From: a virus
Length of the DNA stretch: 35,446 nt
IMG/VR virus record: IMGVR_UViG_3300017922_000001
Location: 1 to 35,446 of that record
Direction: 5' to 3' (one strand)
Part shown: positions 1 through 8,893 of the stretch, piece by piece
Numbering within the stretch: position 1 is the stretch's first letter
Layout: every line of letters starts with the position of its first letter
Position numbers and translations under genes: made by a program
The notes under the pieces: model-generated
Seen by the model: the letters and a program-made list of their open reading frames with translations, nothing else
Told to the model about the DNA's origin: nothing
Databases searched by the model: none

Positions 1-123
1 CTGGATAAGACGACCATCCAAGAGATAGCTCTTAAAAGTGGGATGGCCGATACAAAAGAAGAAATAACTAAAGCGATGGAGGCTCAAATATTACTCGATG
101 AGATTTATAAACAATCCGGTGAC
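1..123. repeat. Terminal direct repeat, left copy (circular overlap)
   Basis: This 123-base stretch is identical to the last 123 bases of the window. It lies inside the tape-measure gene, and the reading frame runs without a break from the right copy into the left copy. It is therefore best read as the overlap of a circular or circularly permuted genome cut open by assembly. A biological terminal repeat is not expected inside a structural gene. Confidence 0.95.
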
Positions 124-1431
124 GCATTGAGCGCGTACACCGAGGAAAACCTGGACGCGAAAACTAAATTACTACTTTTAAAATCCGAGGTAATAGACAT
201 GGCCCAAGTATACGGGGCCCGATTACTACCAGGATTAAACAATATTATAGATAAAATGCGAGCTTTGACCGAGAGGTTTAAAAACTTATCTCCTGAAGCT
301 CAAACTTTAATAATGAAAATTATGGCAGTAGCCGGAGCTATCGGCCCGGTAATATTAATCGTCGGAAAATTGACGGCCATGTTTGGATTTATGCTTTCGC
401 CGATGGGCTTAGTAATAGCGACTTTATCTTTAGTAGCTTTATCATTAGCCGAGCTTTGGAGGACGAGCGAAGTCTTCAGGGAAATAGTAACGACAGCTTT
501 TCAAAATGTAAGAGATAAAGCAATACAGATATTCACTAATATAAAAGATTTTATATTACAATTTATAGCAGACTTTAAAGCATTTTGGACCGAGTATGGA
601 GACAGTATTGTAACGACCACTCGAGATAAGTTTAATGCTATTTGGCAGAATGTAAGTAAGTTTATGACTATGATTTTTATGAGAGTCGATAAGATAATGA
701 CTTCTTTAAAGGAATTGTTTGCCGTAGTTTGGGGCGTGATTCAAGACATTTGGAAAAAGCACGGAGATACAATAATAACGGTAGTTAAAACTACTTTCGA
801 AGTTATAAAAACAGTTATTAAAACGGCCCTGGATATTGTAAATGATATCATCCAGGCTTTCACAGCATTATTAAGTGGAGACTGGGAAACATTTTGGGAA
901 GAGATTTTTAGCATAGTTAAAAGAATTTGGGATACAATTGTAGATACCGTACCGACGCTACTTGAAAACTTTGATAAAGCTTGGAGAATGGGCGTCGACA
1001 TCCTAAAAGACACCGGAAAGGCCATGATGGAGGGCCTTTGGGAAGGATTGAAAGCGATTTGGGAAAAGATTAAAGGATGGATAGACGATAGTATCGGTTG
1101 GCTTAAAGAGCAGGTCCAGTTTTGGAAAAAGGAAACCGGAGAAATGCAGGAAGACCCAAGGCTTTCAGGAGGGAACTTTAGGACCGGAACAGGTTACGGC
1201 TCAGCTCCAACGTATTCAAAAGACGTAGCCGAGGATAAATACGGCAAAGACGCAATTAATGCTTTCGCAAAAGAGCACGACGTCGATGTTGGAACAGCGT
1301 CGGGAATGATGAACAGTGGCAACTTTACTATTAATAATACGATAAATGCAAAAACGACAGTTGATGAAGACGAGATGAGAAATATATTTGACGAGAACAA
1401 TGCACGTTGGAGCTTTGAATTAGGAACGTAG
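1..1431 (+). CDS. Tail tape measure protein, C-terminal part (continues from 34817-35323)
   Basis: The frame is open from base 1, with no start here. Joined to the 169 codons at 34817-35323 across the circular junction it gives about 645 residues. The protein sets tail length and is threaded through the tail tube. Visible signs are a hydrophobic stretch (AVAGAIGPVILIVG and the following VIATLSLVALSLA), then long amphipathic helices rich in W, K and E with repeated 'W..I...' segments, and a Gly/Ser-rich C-terminus. The length is short for the family, implying a fairly short tail if the usual proportionality holds. It precedes Dit by 10 bases, the normal siphovirus order. Confidence 0.93.
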   Translation: MDKTTIQEIALKSGMADTKEEITKAMEAQILLDEIYKQSGDALSAYTEENLDAKTKLLLLKSEVIDMAQVYGARLLPGLNNIIDKMRALTERFKNLSPEAQTLIMKIMAVAGAIGPVILIVGKLTAMFGFMLSPMGLVIATLSLVALSLAELWRTSEVFREIVTTAFQNVRDKAIQIFTNIKDFILQFIADFKAFWTEYGDSIVTTTRDKFNAIWQNVSKFMTMIFMRVDKIMTSLKELFAVVWGVIQDIWKKHGDTIITVVKTTFEVIKTVIKTALDIVNDIIQAFTALLSGDWETFWEEIFSIVKRIWDTIVDTVPTLLENFDKAWRMGVDILKDTGKAMMEGLWEGLKAIWEKIKGWIDDSIGWLKEQVQFWKKETGEMQEDPRLSGGNFRTGTGYGSAPTYSKDVAEDKYGKDAINAFAKEHDVDVGTASGMMNSGNFTINNTINAKTTVDEDEMRNIFDENNARWSFELGT

Positions 1432-1441
1432 GAGGTGGAAC

Positions 1442-2359
1442 GTGAGCAAATTAACGATTAAAAATCCTTATGGAGATAAAATAATATTCGAATCAGGCGG
1501 GAAACCTTTCAGATTAATAAGTCGTAACGATTTTGGAAATATAGAATATTCACTAAAAACAGAAAAAGGATTCCTGCAAAGAGGTGTGTCGGTGGTTAGC
1601 AAATCCATGCAAAGCAAAATACAGCCGATAGAATTAGCGATATTATCTAACTCATATTCGGACCTCAAAAAGAGATTGAAGCAGATTTCTAATCTATTCG
1701 AGCCCGAGTATCATAATACAGATGATTTAACACCGTTCACACTGGAATACGAGGACGAAAACAAATTTAGTGAGATAAAGGTCATGCGAGCATTTTTAAG
1801 AAGTTCGCCGACGCTTAAAGATAAGCCCGACGAGTCGATAAAATACTATCAGAAAATGTTGACGACGTTCTTATTACCCGAGCCAGTTTGGAAAAGTAAA
1901 TATTACTCAGAGGAACTTTTAACAACTCAGGAAGATTTATTTGTATGGCCGGTAAGCATTCAAGACGGATATACATTCGGTAGTATTTCACAGGGCGGTG
2001 TGGAAATAAGCAACGACGGAAATTTATCATCATCTTTAATAGTTGAATTTAAAGGCCCGGCTACAAACCCTATGTTGGAAAACTTGACATACGGAGAAAG
2101 CTTAAAGCTAAACTACACACTTGAAACAGGAGATACGGCGATAATAGATACAAGCTATAATGAGCCGAGGCTTTTAATAACTAAAGCCGACGGCACAGAA
2201 ATAAAAGCTTTCAAATATATAATACCTGAGCATTCAGATTTGAATATGAGAATCAGGCGAGGAATAAACGAGATTAAATTTTCAAGTGACGATACAACGG
2301 CAGTCGAAGCAGTAATTAAATGGTATCGAAATTACACGACACCGTTCGGAGGCGAATAA
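1442..2359 (+). CDS. Distal tail protein (Dit-like siphovirus tail component)
   Basis: A 305-residue protein between tape measure and tail hub, the fixed position of Dit. Dit forms the hexameric ring joining the tail tube to the tip and adsorption apparatus. The N-terminus ('...NPYGDKIIFES... RGVSVVSKSM') and the later 'F.W.VSIQDGYTFGS' and 'EV..GPATNP.LEN' type strands resemble the PF05709 siphovirus tail family, with an N-terminal tube-like half and a C-terminal galectin-like beta half. The GTG start is chosen because GGAGGTGG lies just upstream. The 3' end closely abuts the next start. Confidence 0.85.
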   Translation: MSKLTIKNPYGDKIIFESGGKPFRLISRNDFGNIEYSLKTEKGFLQRGVSVVSKSMQSKIQPIELAILSNSYSDLKKRLKQISNLFEPEYHNTDDLTPFTLEYEDENKFSEIKVMRAFLRSSPTLKDKPDESIKYYQKMLTTFLLPEPVWKSKYYSEELLTTQEDLFVWPVSIQDGYTFGSISQGGVEISNDGNLSSSLIVEFKGPATNPMLENLTYGESLKLNYTLETGDTAIIDTSYNEPRLLITKADGTEIKAFKYIIPEHSDLNMRIRRGINEIKFSSDDTTAVEAVIKWYRNYTTPFGGE

Positions 2360-2361
2360 TA

Positions 2362-4191
2362 ATGTTAGAGATTTATAATCAGAGTATAGAACTTCAAGGA
2401 GTTATAAATAATTATGCTCTATTAGACTATAAAAAAGAAATGAGAGGACCGGGCCATTTCAGGTTGCAATTAAATGCGTATAAGACAAATGCCGAGCATT
2501 TAACGGTCGGAAACTTCGTGAAGATAGACGAGCTTGACGGGATAATAAATAAGCGAGAAAAACGGACTAACAACGGTCAGGCTCAATTATTAATCGAGGG
2601 TACATACCTAATAAGCATTTTAAACTGGAGAGTAACAGACGAGCTTGAATTGTCGGCTTCGGCAGAAACTTTAGCGAAAACGATTGTAGATAATAACTGT
2701 GTGAGTTCGGCAAATACCGATAGAAATTTCAATAATTTAACGATAGACACAGATTTGAACGAGGGAACAGCAACAAGCATAGTTACAAGAAAAGACCCGC
2801 TGCTCAAAGTTTTGGAAAAGGTTTTGAGTATAGATGATTACGGGCACGAAATAGTTATCGAAAACGGCGGCCTAGTTTATCGAGTTATCAAACCCGTAGA
2901 CAGAAGCAATGAGGTACAGTTTTCAAATAAACTTGGGAACATACAGACTTCGAAAGAAATTGTAATGGATAGTAATTACAGAAATTATATCTATGTAGAG
3001 GGCGACGGACTTGAAAACTCGTTCGGCAGCAGCTCAGGCTTTGACCGTCGAGAAACTTATATTAAAGATACAAGGATAAAAACCGAGTCAGGTTTGCAGA
3101 ATAAAGCAACTCAGGAATTGAGCAGCAAACATAAGAGGACAGAAAACGTTGACGCAACTCTTAAAATAACTAATACACTATTCGAATACGGTGTGGACTT
3201 TTCTCTTGGAGATACCGTGTCTATGGTTTTAAGTGGAAATATATATACGACTCAGGTATCGGAGCTTTTAGTTAAAAGGACTGGGGAAGAAAAAGAGCTT
3301 AAATTGACTTTTGGCACACCTCAAAGAGGAACGACGGACATGATAAAGGACATTAAAGAGGACGTCGCTAATCAGAATAAAACGGCAGATACGAGCACTT
3401 TAATGAAGATTACCGACTATGATTCGAATGACGACGGAACGGTTGACAATGCAGATAATGCAACGAATGCAGATAATGCAACGAATGCAGATAATGCAGA
3501 CACCGTTGATGGAAAACATGCAAGTGAGAGTAATGTAGCAAATACAGTAGTTACAAGAAGTTCCAGTGGAGATATTGTTGTTAGATTATTGAGACCAGAA
3601 TATACTTCAAATAATACTTCTCCAAACCATATAATGACACAAGTAGAAACAGGAAGCGGAACAAATAATTATGTAAGACCTACTTCATTAGCAACTCTAA
3701 AAAGTGCTTTAGGTAGTATGCCAGCAAATGGTGGTAATGCAGATACGGTTGACGGAGAACACGCAAGTGCTTTTGCTAATGCCGTTCACGGGCATGCATA
3801 TTTACCTGAAAATGACCCGGCAGTTGGAATTAATGGAGATGATTCAAGAGATAATAATTATAATCCTGATGTATATATGTCGAGTGGGGCAAGGTATTTA
3901 GGGAGAGCAAGCGTACAGTCTGAATTTAAGTATTGCAATGTTATTAATGTAGATAGTATAATAAGTTCAACATATTGTTTTTTAATGACCTATACACCTT
4001 GGAGCGATGGTACGGGAGGATACCCAATCCAAATGGCAATGGGTAGTAATGGGGATTTTGCAATAAGAACGGGAACGGGCAATACAACATGGGGTGCTTG
4101 GAGAAAAGTTTATCATAATGGTAACATCACCTCCGGAACGGCTAATCCAAGTGGTGGCTCTGATGGAGATATTTATTTGCAGTATGAATAA
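2362..4191 (+). CDS. Tail hub/Tal-like protein (Gp37-like) with pyocin-knob C-terminus
   Basis: About 609 residues from an ATG spaced correctly after CGGAGG; an in-frame ATG 14 codons upstream lacks such a site. Residues 1 to about 340 ('MLEIYNQSIELQGVINNY...', '...MRGPGHFRLQLNA') resemble the ReqiPepy6 Gp37-like tail family, the hub and baseplate protein under the tape measure. A short low-complexity spacer of N-A-D/T-N units follows, then two 'NADTVDGxHAS' fibre motifs. A C-terminal pyocin-knob-like domain (WGAWRKVYHNGN) follows, probably a receptor- or glycan-contact module. The protein ends PSGGSDGDIYLQYE, a tail shared with the next gene product. Fusion of hub and fibre tip in one chain is my inference. 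Confidence 0.82.
   Translation: MLEIYNQSIELQGVINNYALLDYKKEMRGPGHFRLQLNAYKTNAEHLTVGNFVKIDELDGIINKREKRTNNGQAQLLIEGTYLISILNWRVTDELELSASAETLAKTIVDNNCVSSANTDRNFNNLTIDTDLNEGTATSIVTRKDPLLKVLEKVLSIDDYGHEIVIENGGLVYRVIKPVDRSNEVQFSNKLGNIQTSKEIVMDSNYRNYIYVEGDGLENSFGSSSGFDRRETYIKDTRIKTESGLQNKATQELSSKHKRTENVDATLKITNTLFEYGVDFSLGDTVSMVLSGNIYTTQVSELLVKRTGEEKELKLTFGTPQRGTTDMIKDIKEDVANQNKTADTSTLMKITDYDSNDDGTVDNADNATNADNATNADNADTVDGKHASESNVANTVVTRSSSGDIVVRLLRPEYTSNNTSPNHIMTQVETGSGTNNYVRPTSLATLKSALGSMPANGGNADTVDGEHASAFANAVHGHAYLPENDPAVGINGDDSRDNNYNPDVYMSSGARYLGRASVQSEFKYCNVINVDSIISSTYCFLMTYTPWSDGTGGYPIQMAMGSNGDFAIRTGTGNTTWGAWRKVYHNGNITSGTANPSGGSDGDIYLQYE
3443..3496 (+). repeat. In-frame 18-bp tandem repeat in the tail hub gene
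   Basis: The unit CAACGAATGCAGATAATG occurs twice exactly, preceded by one degenerate copy, encoding repeated Asn-Ala-Asp-Asn-Ala-Thr. It lies between the hub domain and the fibre/knob part. Copy number can change in frame, so linker length could vary between isolates. Confidence 0.9.
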
Positions 4192-4228
4192 AATTAATGA
4201 TAGTATATATTAAAGGAGGAATGAAGAA

Positions 4229-5281
4229 ATGGCGACAGGTAGTTTAGGAGAACAAGGATTCCCGTTTAATGATAGTGGCGGAGATAGGACATATAATGCG
4301 ACAACTTGGGCAGAATACTTTGACTCTATATTTGAAACTGGGGTAGTGCCGAGAGTTGAAAATGAATGCGAAGTAATTGAAGCCGACACACCTGCAAAAG
4401 AGGTTGTTGTTCAAACTGGATATGTTTTAATTAAAGGACATATGTATTATAACAATGCTAATAAGACTTTAGGTGTGAGTGACAATACGAGCGGAAGTAC
4501 AAGAATTGACCGAGTAGTTGCAAGGTTAGATACGGCAGACAGATTGGTTGAAATAGCAATTTTACAAGGTACACCGGGCGACGGAGCACCGGCTTTAACT
4601 CAGACGTCGGTAACTTGGGAAATATCTTTGGCTCAGTTATATTTGAGTGATGGATATAGTACAATCACGAACGGAGATATAACGAATGATAGAACATTTA
4701 CAAGGTCGAGAATTATTATAGATTCAGATTTTTTAAATGGAGAAAGCCCGTCTTATTATTTAGCAAGAGCAAATCACACAGGAACACAACCGTCGAGCAC
4801 TATAAGCGACTTTCTTTCAAGCGTGAGAGGAACAGTTTTAACGGGCTTAGATAAAACTATAAATGCAGTTATCACGGCAAGTGATACGATTTTATCGGCT
4901 CTTGGAAAGTTGCAAAAACAGATAAGCGATAATAAATCGACGGCAGATTCTCATATAGCAAGTACAGACAATCCTCACAGTGTGAATCATTCGCAAGTCG
5001 GAGCAGCGCCGAGTTCACACGTCGGAGGAACTGGAAGCGAACACGGACAAGTTACAACGAGTGTGAACGGTTTTATGATTTCAAGTGATAAAAACAAATT
5101 GGACGGTATAGATTCGGGAGCAGAAGTGAATGATGTAAATTCAGTTAATGGATATACCGGAGTGGTAGTATTAGACAAGGCCGACGTTGGTTTGTCGAAT
5201 GTAGATAATATAAATATCACACACGGAACGAGCGACCCGAGCGGTGGCTCAGATGGCGATATTTATTTGCAACACCTTTAA
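4229..5281 (+). CDS. Tail-tip/baseplate fibre protein
   Basis: A 350-residue protein. The N-terminal part ('GEQGFPFNDSGGDRTYNATTWAEYF', '...RIDRVVARLDTADRLVEIAILQGTPG') matches the general pattern of Gram-positive phage baseplate/fibre proteins that attach to the tail tip. The C-terminal half has fibre-shaft motifs (KNKLDGIDSGAEVNDV, LDKADVGLSNVDN) typical of trimeric tail fibres. It ends PSGGSDGDIYLQHL, nearly the same as the end of the upstream hub protein. The start is preceded by AAAGGAGG with normal spacing. A receptor-binding role is inferred from motif and position. Confidence 0.78.
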   Translation: MATGSLGEQGFPFNDSGGDRTYNATTWAEYFDSIFETGVVPRVENECEVIEADTPAKEVVVQTGYVLIKGHMYYNNANKTLGVSDNTSGSTRIDRVVARLDTADRLVEIAILQGTPGDGAPALTQTSVTWEISLAQLYLSDGYSTITNGDITNDRTFTRSRIIIDSDFLNGESPSYYLARANHTGTQPSSTISDFLSSVRGTVLTGLDKTINAVITASDTILSALGKLQKQISDNKSTADSHIASTDNPHSVNHSQVGAAPSSHVGGTGSEHGQVTTSVNGFMISSDKNKLDGIDSGAEVNDVNSVNGYTGVVVLDKADVGLSNVDNINITHGTSDPSGGSDGDIYLQHL

Positions 5282-5293
5282 GGAGGTGATTTA

Positions 5294-6307
5294 ATGGCTA
5301 AACAAACTTGGACAAATGTAAATGGAACATACAAGAAGTGCAAATCCGTTTGGAGGAAAATTAATGGTACTTGGGTAGAGGATATAGTGCCTCATAAGAA
5401 AGTTAGTGGAATTTGGAAAGAGTGTATGGCTTATGCACCTGATATTATATATTATAATCAAGCAGATAGCGAATTAGTGAGATATAGTTTGAATGCAGAC
5501 GGCATAATTTGGTCAGCAACTCTCAGTTGTAACGAGGCTTATGATATGTTGGTTTCTCCTGATGGCGACGGAGTTTATTTAGCACTCATGGACGATTCTT
5601 ATAATGACAGTTATATTTATAAGTATAATATAGAAACAGGGGCACAAGAATGGACGCACGATGACACCGCAAGTGGTTATATGAATAGAATAGCTATAAG
5701 AGCAGACGGAAGTTATGTTTATTTTGACACAGATGATTATATGAGAAAATTTAGTAGGTCAGGCTCTTTAATATATTCAGTTAATAACGGAGCGCTTGAC
5801 AGAGGGTATGGGGTTGTTTTAACAGATAACGACACAAGGATTGTAGTTGGTACTTATGAAGGTATGGGAAAAGCATATGAGTCAAATTTTGATGATATTA
5901 CTTATTACGGAGGGGATCTACCTTCAACCCCTGAAGCATTAACTTTATCCCCTGACGGGACGGAAGTTTATGCAGCATTAGGTACTGGTGGCTTGTGGAA
6001 AATGCAAGTCAGTTCGATAGGCACAAGGGAAGAATTGTCAAGCACAGATGCAGATTATGTTAAGGCTTCTGAAGATGGCAGAATATATACTTGTCGTACT
6101 AATTATGATTATATACATGCTTATGATTCTACGGGAACTCAAATTGCCAGTTTGGATATAGGAACGGCTTCACATCAAATGTCTGTTTCGGGAAGCAAGA
6201 AATATGTAGCAAGTGGCGGGCAAGTAGTAGATTATGAATTATCCAGTGTAGTTAAGTCATTAGGGTATAAAACACTAATGGCATTCGTTGATGAAAGATA
6301 TAATTAG
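5294..6307 (+). CDS. Beta-propeller tail fibre protein
   Basis: A 337-residue protein with two parts. Residues 1-45 hold three degenerate W/G repeats (TNVNGTYKKC, RKINGTWVED, KKVSGIWKEC), common at the start of phage tail appendage proteins. The rest shows repeated 'LSPDGTEVYAALGTGG', 'IRADGSYVYFDTDD' and 'SEDGRIYTCRTN' units typical of WD40/PQQ-like propeller blades. A propeller at the tail tip probably binds a host surface polymer; the ligand cannot be read from the sequence. AGGAGGTGAT lies at the end of the previous gene, giving close coupling. Confidence 0.72.
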   Translation: MAKQTWTNVNGTYKKCKSVWRKINGTWVEDIVPHKKVSGIWKECMAYAPDIIYYNQADSELVRYSLNADGIIWSATLSCNEAYDMLVSPDGDGVYLALMDDSYNDSYIYKYNIETGAQEWTHDDTASGYMNRIAIRADGSYVYFDTDDYMRKFSRSGSLIYSVNNGALDRGYGVVLTDNDTRIVVGTYEGMGKAYESNFDDITYYGGDLPSTPEALTLSPDGTEVYAALGTGGLWKMQVSSIGTREELSSTDADYVKASEDGRIYTCRTNYDYIHAYDSTGTQIASLDIGTASHQMSVSGSKKYVASGGQVVDYELSSVVKSLGYKTLMAFVDERYN

Positions 6308-6321
6308 AAAGGAGAAATAAA

Positions 6322-6648
6322 ATGATATTTATAAAATTAAATGATAAGAATGAGGTTATACAGACTCATTATAGACCGAGTGATTTAAGTGATGAGGTTT
6401 TAGAAAAAGGGTATCTTGTGGATTCCATTCCTGATATGCCGGAAGGAAAACAGAAAAGAGGTAAAGCAAGAAGGTTAAAGTATTATCCTGATACCAAAAC
6501 TTTTGAAGTTGTTGAGATAGATAGACCTCTAAGAGATGGCGAAAAATTGGATATGTTAAATGAACGTATAACGAAAATGGAGGATAATATAACAAAGATA
6601 TTGTCGAAAATAATTTTGTTGAAAGATAGTTCGGGAACGTCTGAATAA
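6322..6648 (+). CDS. Small tail-region protein with C-terminal coiled coil
   Basis: A 108-residue protein that I do not assign to a named family. The N-terminal half is a small charged domain (LNDKNEVIQTHY...). The C-terminal third ('LNERITKMEDNITKILSKIILL') is a heptad-like coiled coil. Small proteins of this shape commonly sit between the fibre genes and the holin in clostridial-type phages. It may be a fibre accessory or trimerisation protein. AAAGGAG precedes the ATG. Confidence 0.55.
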   Translation: MIFIKLNDKNEVIQTHYRPSDLSDEVLEKGYLVDSIPDMPEGKQKRGKARRLKYYPDTKTFEVVEIDRPLRDGEKLDMLNERITKMEDNITKILSKIILLKDSSGTSE

Positions 6649-6660
6649 AGGAGCAGTTAA

Positions 6661-7041
6661 ATGACGGAATTTATATTACGGTATTGGATAGTAGTTGTAT
6701 TTGGTGGGATAGTGGCAATTTTAACTTGGAATATAAACTTTATTAAAAAACATATAATATTATATTTCGAGAGAAAAGACGATAAAATTGACAAAATTGC
6801 CGAGGATATGGAGATTGTAAAAGAAGAACTGAGGCAGCAAAAAAAAACAGACATGTTAATATTAAGAGACAGACTAAATCAGATTTTGAGATATTATCTT
6901 GAAAAAGGATATTGCAGCATGGACGAGAGGGATAATATAGCAAAAATGTATGAACAGTATCAGCTGCGGGGCGGAAATGGAGCAATGCAGGAATTTATGG
7001 ACCGGCTTTGCAGTTTACCGTTTGGCCCGCCCACTGATTAG
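6661..7041 (+). CDS. Membrane-anchored coiled-coil protein of the lysis region
   Basis: A 126-residue protein with one N-terminal membrane segment (ILRYWIVVVFGGIVAILTW), then a charged helical region (KIDKIAEDMEIVKEELRQQ) and a compact C-terminus (MDERDNIAKMYEQYQLRGG). One membrane helix followed by a cytoplasmic or external coiled coil resembles XhlA-type or accessory holin proteins. Its place directly before a holin and lysin supports a lysis-accessory role. It could also be a small structural protein, since the C-terminal motif does not itself indicate membrane permeabilisation. Confidence 0.55.
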   Translation: MTEFILRYWIVVVFGGIVAILTWNINFIKKHIILYFERKDDKIDKIAEDMEIVKEELRQQKKTDMLILRDRLNQILRYYLEKGYCSMDERDNIAKMYEQYQLRGGNGAMQEFMDRLCSLPFGPPTD

Positions 7042-7094
7042 CTTTTAAGGAAAGTTTAGATGATATAGGTGTATAGATATAAGGAGGTGTTAAA

Positions 7095-7427
7095 ATGGAT
7101 TTTGACATAGGAAATTTTATCGCAGGGCTAACGTTACTCGAGCTAGTGGTTGCTTTAATCGTTATTGAAGTTTTAGAGGTGGTATCGGGCCTTTTGAGGG
7201 CTTGGAAAAATAATATTCCTATTAAAGGAGCTATAACGAGAGAAAGCATAGTTAAAAAATTCGAGGGCTGGAAGTATATATTTGGCCTCATGGCTATATT
7301 TATTTATGTGGGCCAGCTCGAATTGGCAAAGGCGCTGCTCGGATTTGTATTATTGCCGGAGATAGTGTCTTTTGTAGAAAACTTTAAGAAAAGTATTACC
7401 GGAGAGGTGGAAAAATGGCAAGTTTAA
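7095..7427 (+). CDS. Holin
   Basis: A 110-residue protein with hydrophobic segments at about residues 8-35 (FIAGLTLLELVVALIVIEVLEVVSGLL) and 62-92 (YIFGLMAIFIYVG and ALLGFVLLPEIVSF). These flank a polar loop with WKNNIPIKG, and a charged tail follows. This fits the phage holin 4/toxin-secretion holin group of Gram-positive phages, which opens the membrane to let the lysin act. The AAGGAGGTG ribosome site is strong, and the 3' end overlaps the lysin gene by 13 bases, so the two are translationally coupled. Confidence 0.75.
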   Translation: MDFDIGNFIAGLTLLELVVALIVIEVLEVVSGLLRAWKNNIPIKGAITRESIVKKFEGWKYIFGLMAIFIYVGQLELAKALLGFVLLPEIVSFVENFKKSITGEVEKWQV

Positions 7428-8830
7428 CATACGCAGAATGGGTGGAAAAAATGAAGCAAGAAACACACAACGAACACAATATTGCAGAATGGCACCGGGC
7501 CGGGTATTTGGGGCAAGGTGTTAAAGTCTTAAATCTCGAGGGCTATTCGGGCCACGGCAAAACAACTTTTGATAATATAGTTAGAACTGCGCCGGAGGCA
7601 AAAGTCGATTGGTGTCAAATAGGATTCGGCTTAAAGGCCGATAAGCTCTATCATTTTAACGCGGAAACTGCGGACCGGACCTTCACACTGGAAGACCTCG
7701 AGGATTTTGCGGACTTTTTAAAAGGTTATGATATTATAACTGTTAGCAAATCCAGCAGCTACGGCCCGGAACTCGAAGAAGTATTTTCGGAAAGCGGAGC
7801 GATTTTGATTTCAAGTGCCGGAAATGATGATTTTGACGGAGTAACGGGCCGCTTTAAGGATATAGGCTTTTCAATCGGGGCTGTTGAAATGAGGGCCGGA
7901 GGCGTCCACCGCGAAAGCTATTCAGCGGTTGGAGAGAAACTCGACTTTGTTTGCTTTCATTATGAGCGCGAGGGAACGAGTTTTAGCGCGCCGACATTTG
8001 CGGGTATTGACGCAATAGTTTTAAGCAAATATCCGACAGTGAACAAATACGAAATGTATGAGGTTATGAAGTCAATTTGTGTGGACCTCGGAGAACAAGG
8101 ATTTGACGAGCATTTCGGGCACGGTTTGCCGGTATTGCCGGAGGACGTAAAAATTGAATTACTAGAAAAAGAGCCGGAGCCGCAGCCCGAGCCTGAGAAA
8201 GTTAAACAATGGACTTGCAGGATTTTACATAACAGCAGCAACTTTGATTGGCAGCCCGGAGACACAATCAAAAAGGGCGAAAAGGTTTGCAGAATGGGCT
8301 CAACGGGTACGGATTTAATTCACGCTCATATTGACGCAGTTAAAGGCTTGGTTAAACAGTATAGTTTAATGGATATTGAGAGAGACTTATATATGCCGTT
8401 AAAGGCAAAAATAGAGTCATTGATAGTATGGGGCCTATTTCAGTACAAACCCGTAATAACATGCGAATATTTGTGTGAAAACTACATGCAGGACCAAAAG
8501 GTCAGTTATAATCACTGGGCTATTGACGTGGTACCTGAGAATAGAAAAATCACGGCCGAGAATTACGACATATATTGGCCGCTAGACACACCGGCGGTAG
8601 TAATGAATGTGGGAACATATTCAGACGGTACAAAATATATAGTGTTAGGAGTTGACGAAACAATGGAATATAAAGACGTTCCGAAAGATAAATGGTATTA
8701 TGAAGAAGTTGATTGGGTATCAAACGAAGGTTTAATGACAGGATATAAAGACGGAACTTTCAGGCCTGATGAGCCTATAACTCGGGCTGAGGTAGCTCAG
8801 ATTTTATACAACTTGAAACATCAGCAATAA
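7415..8830 (+). CDS. Modular lysin: subtilisin-like (S8) + M23-like + SLH domain
   Basis: A 471-residue protein. Residues about 30-245 are S8-like: SAGN at 134-137 (oxyanion Asn), GTSFSAP at 187-193 (Ser189) and GHG at 46-48 (His47). The usual Asp position reads LNLEG, suggesting Glu42, and the Asp-His spacing is very short. A Pro/Glu linker (about 252-262) follows. Residues 268-415 carry M23 peptidase signatures in reversed order: GDTIKKGEKVCRMGSTG with HAHID (303-307) first, NHWAIDVVP (366-374) second. Residues about 418-466 are an SLH repeat (DVPKDKWYYEEVDW...GYKDGTFRPDEPITRAEVAQILY) that would anchor the enzyme to secondary wall polymer. No signal peptide is seen, so export through the holin is expected. 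Whether each catalytic module is active is unknown. Confidence 0.8.
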   Translation: MASLTYAEWVEKMKQETHNEHNIAEWHRAGYLGQGVKVLNLEGYSGHGKTTFDNIVRTAPEAKVDWCQIGFGLKADKLYHFNAETADRTFTLEDLEDFADFLKGYDIITVSKSSSYGPELEEVFSESGAILISSAGNDDFDGVTGRFKDIGFSIGAVEMRAGGVHRESYSAVGEKLDFVCFHYEREGTSFSAPTFAGIDAIVLSKYPTVNKYEMYEVMKSICVDLGEQGFDEHFGHGLPVLPEDVKIELLEKEPEPQPEPEKVKQWTCRILHNSSNFDWQPGDTIKKGEKVCRMGSTGTDLIHAHIDAVKGLVKQYSLMDIERDLYMPLKAKIESLIVWGLFQYKPVITCEYLCENYMQDQKVSYNHWAIDVVPENRKITAENYDIYWPLDTPAVVMNVGTYSDGTKYIVLGVDETMEYKDVPKDKWYYEEVDWVSNEGLMTGYKDGTFRPDEPITRAEVAQILYNLKHQQ

Positions 8831-8838
8831 GGTTTTTA

Positions 8839-8893
8839 GAGGTAGTTCGGTAATACCTCCTTGGACCACGTCCTTAATTGGGCGTGGTTTTTA
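8839..8893 (+). terminator. Rho-independent terminator after the lysis genes (two hairpins)
   Basis: The second hairpin pairs ACCACGTCC (8865-8873) with GGGCGTGGT (8880-8888) around a 6-base loop, followed by TTTTT. It is a strong intrinsic terminator. Just upstream, GAGGTA/TACCTC (8839-8844/8854-8859) forms a smaller stem. It closes the late transcription unit, which on the circle runs from 24.3 kb through the origin of numbering. Confidence 0.88.

Noticed and set aside
3443-3496. CRISPR-like or regulatory repeat
   Set aside because: The 18-base units are directly adjacent without spacers and in frame, encoding a low-complexity linker in a fibre-type protein.
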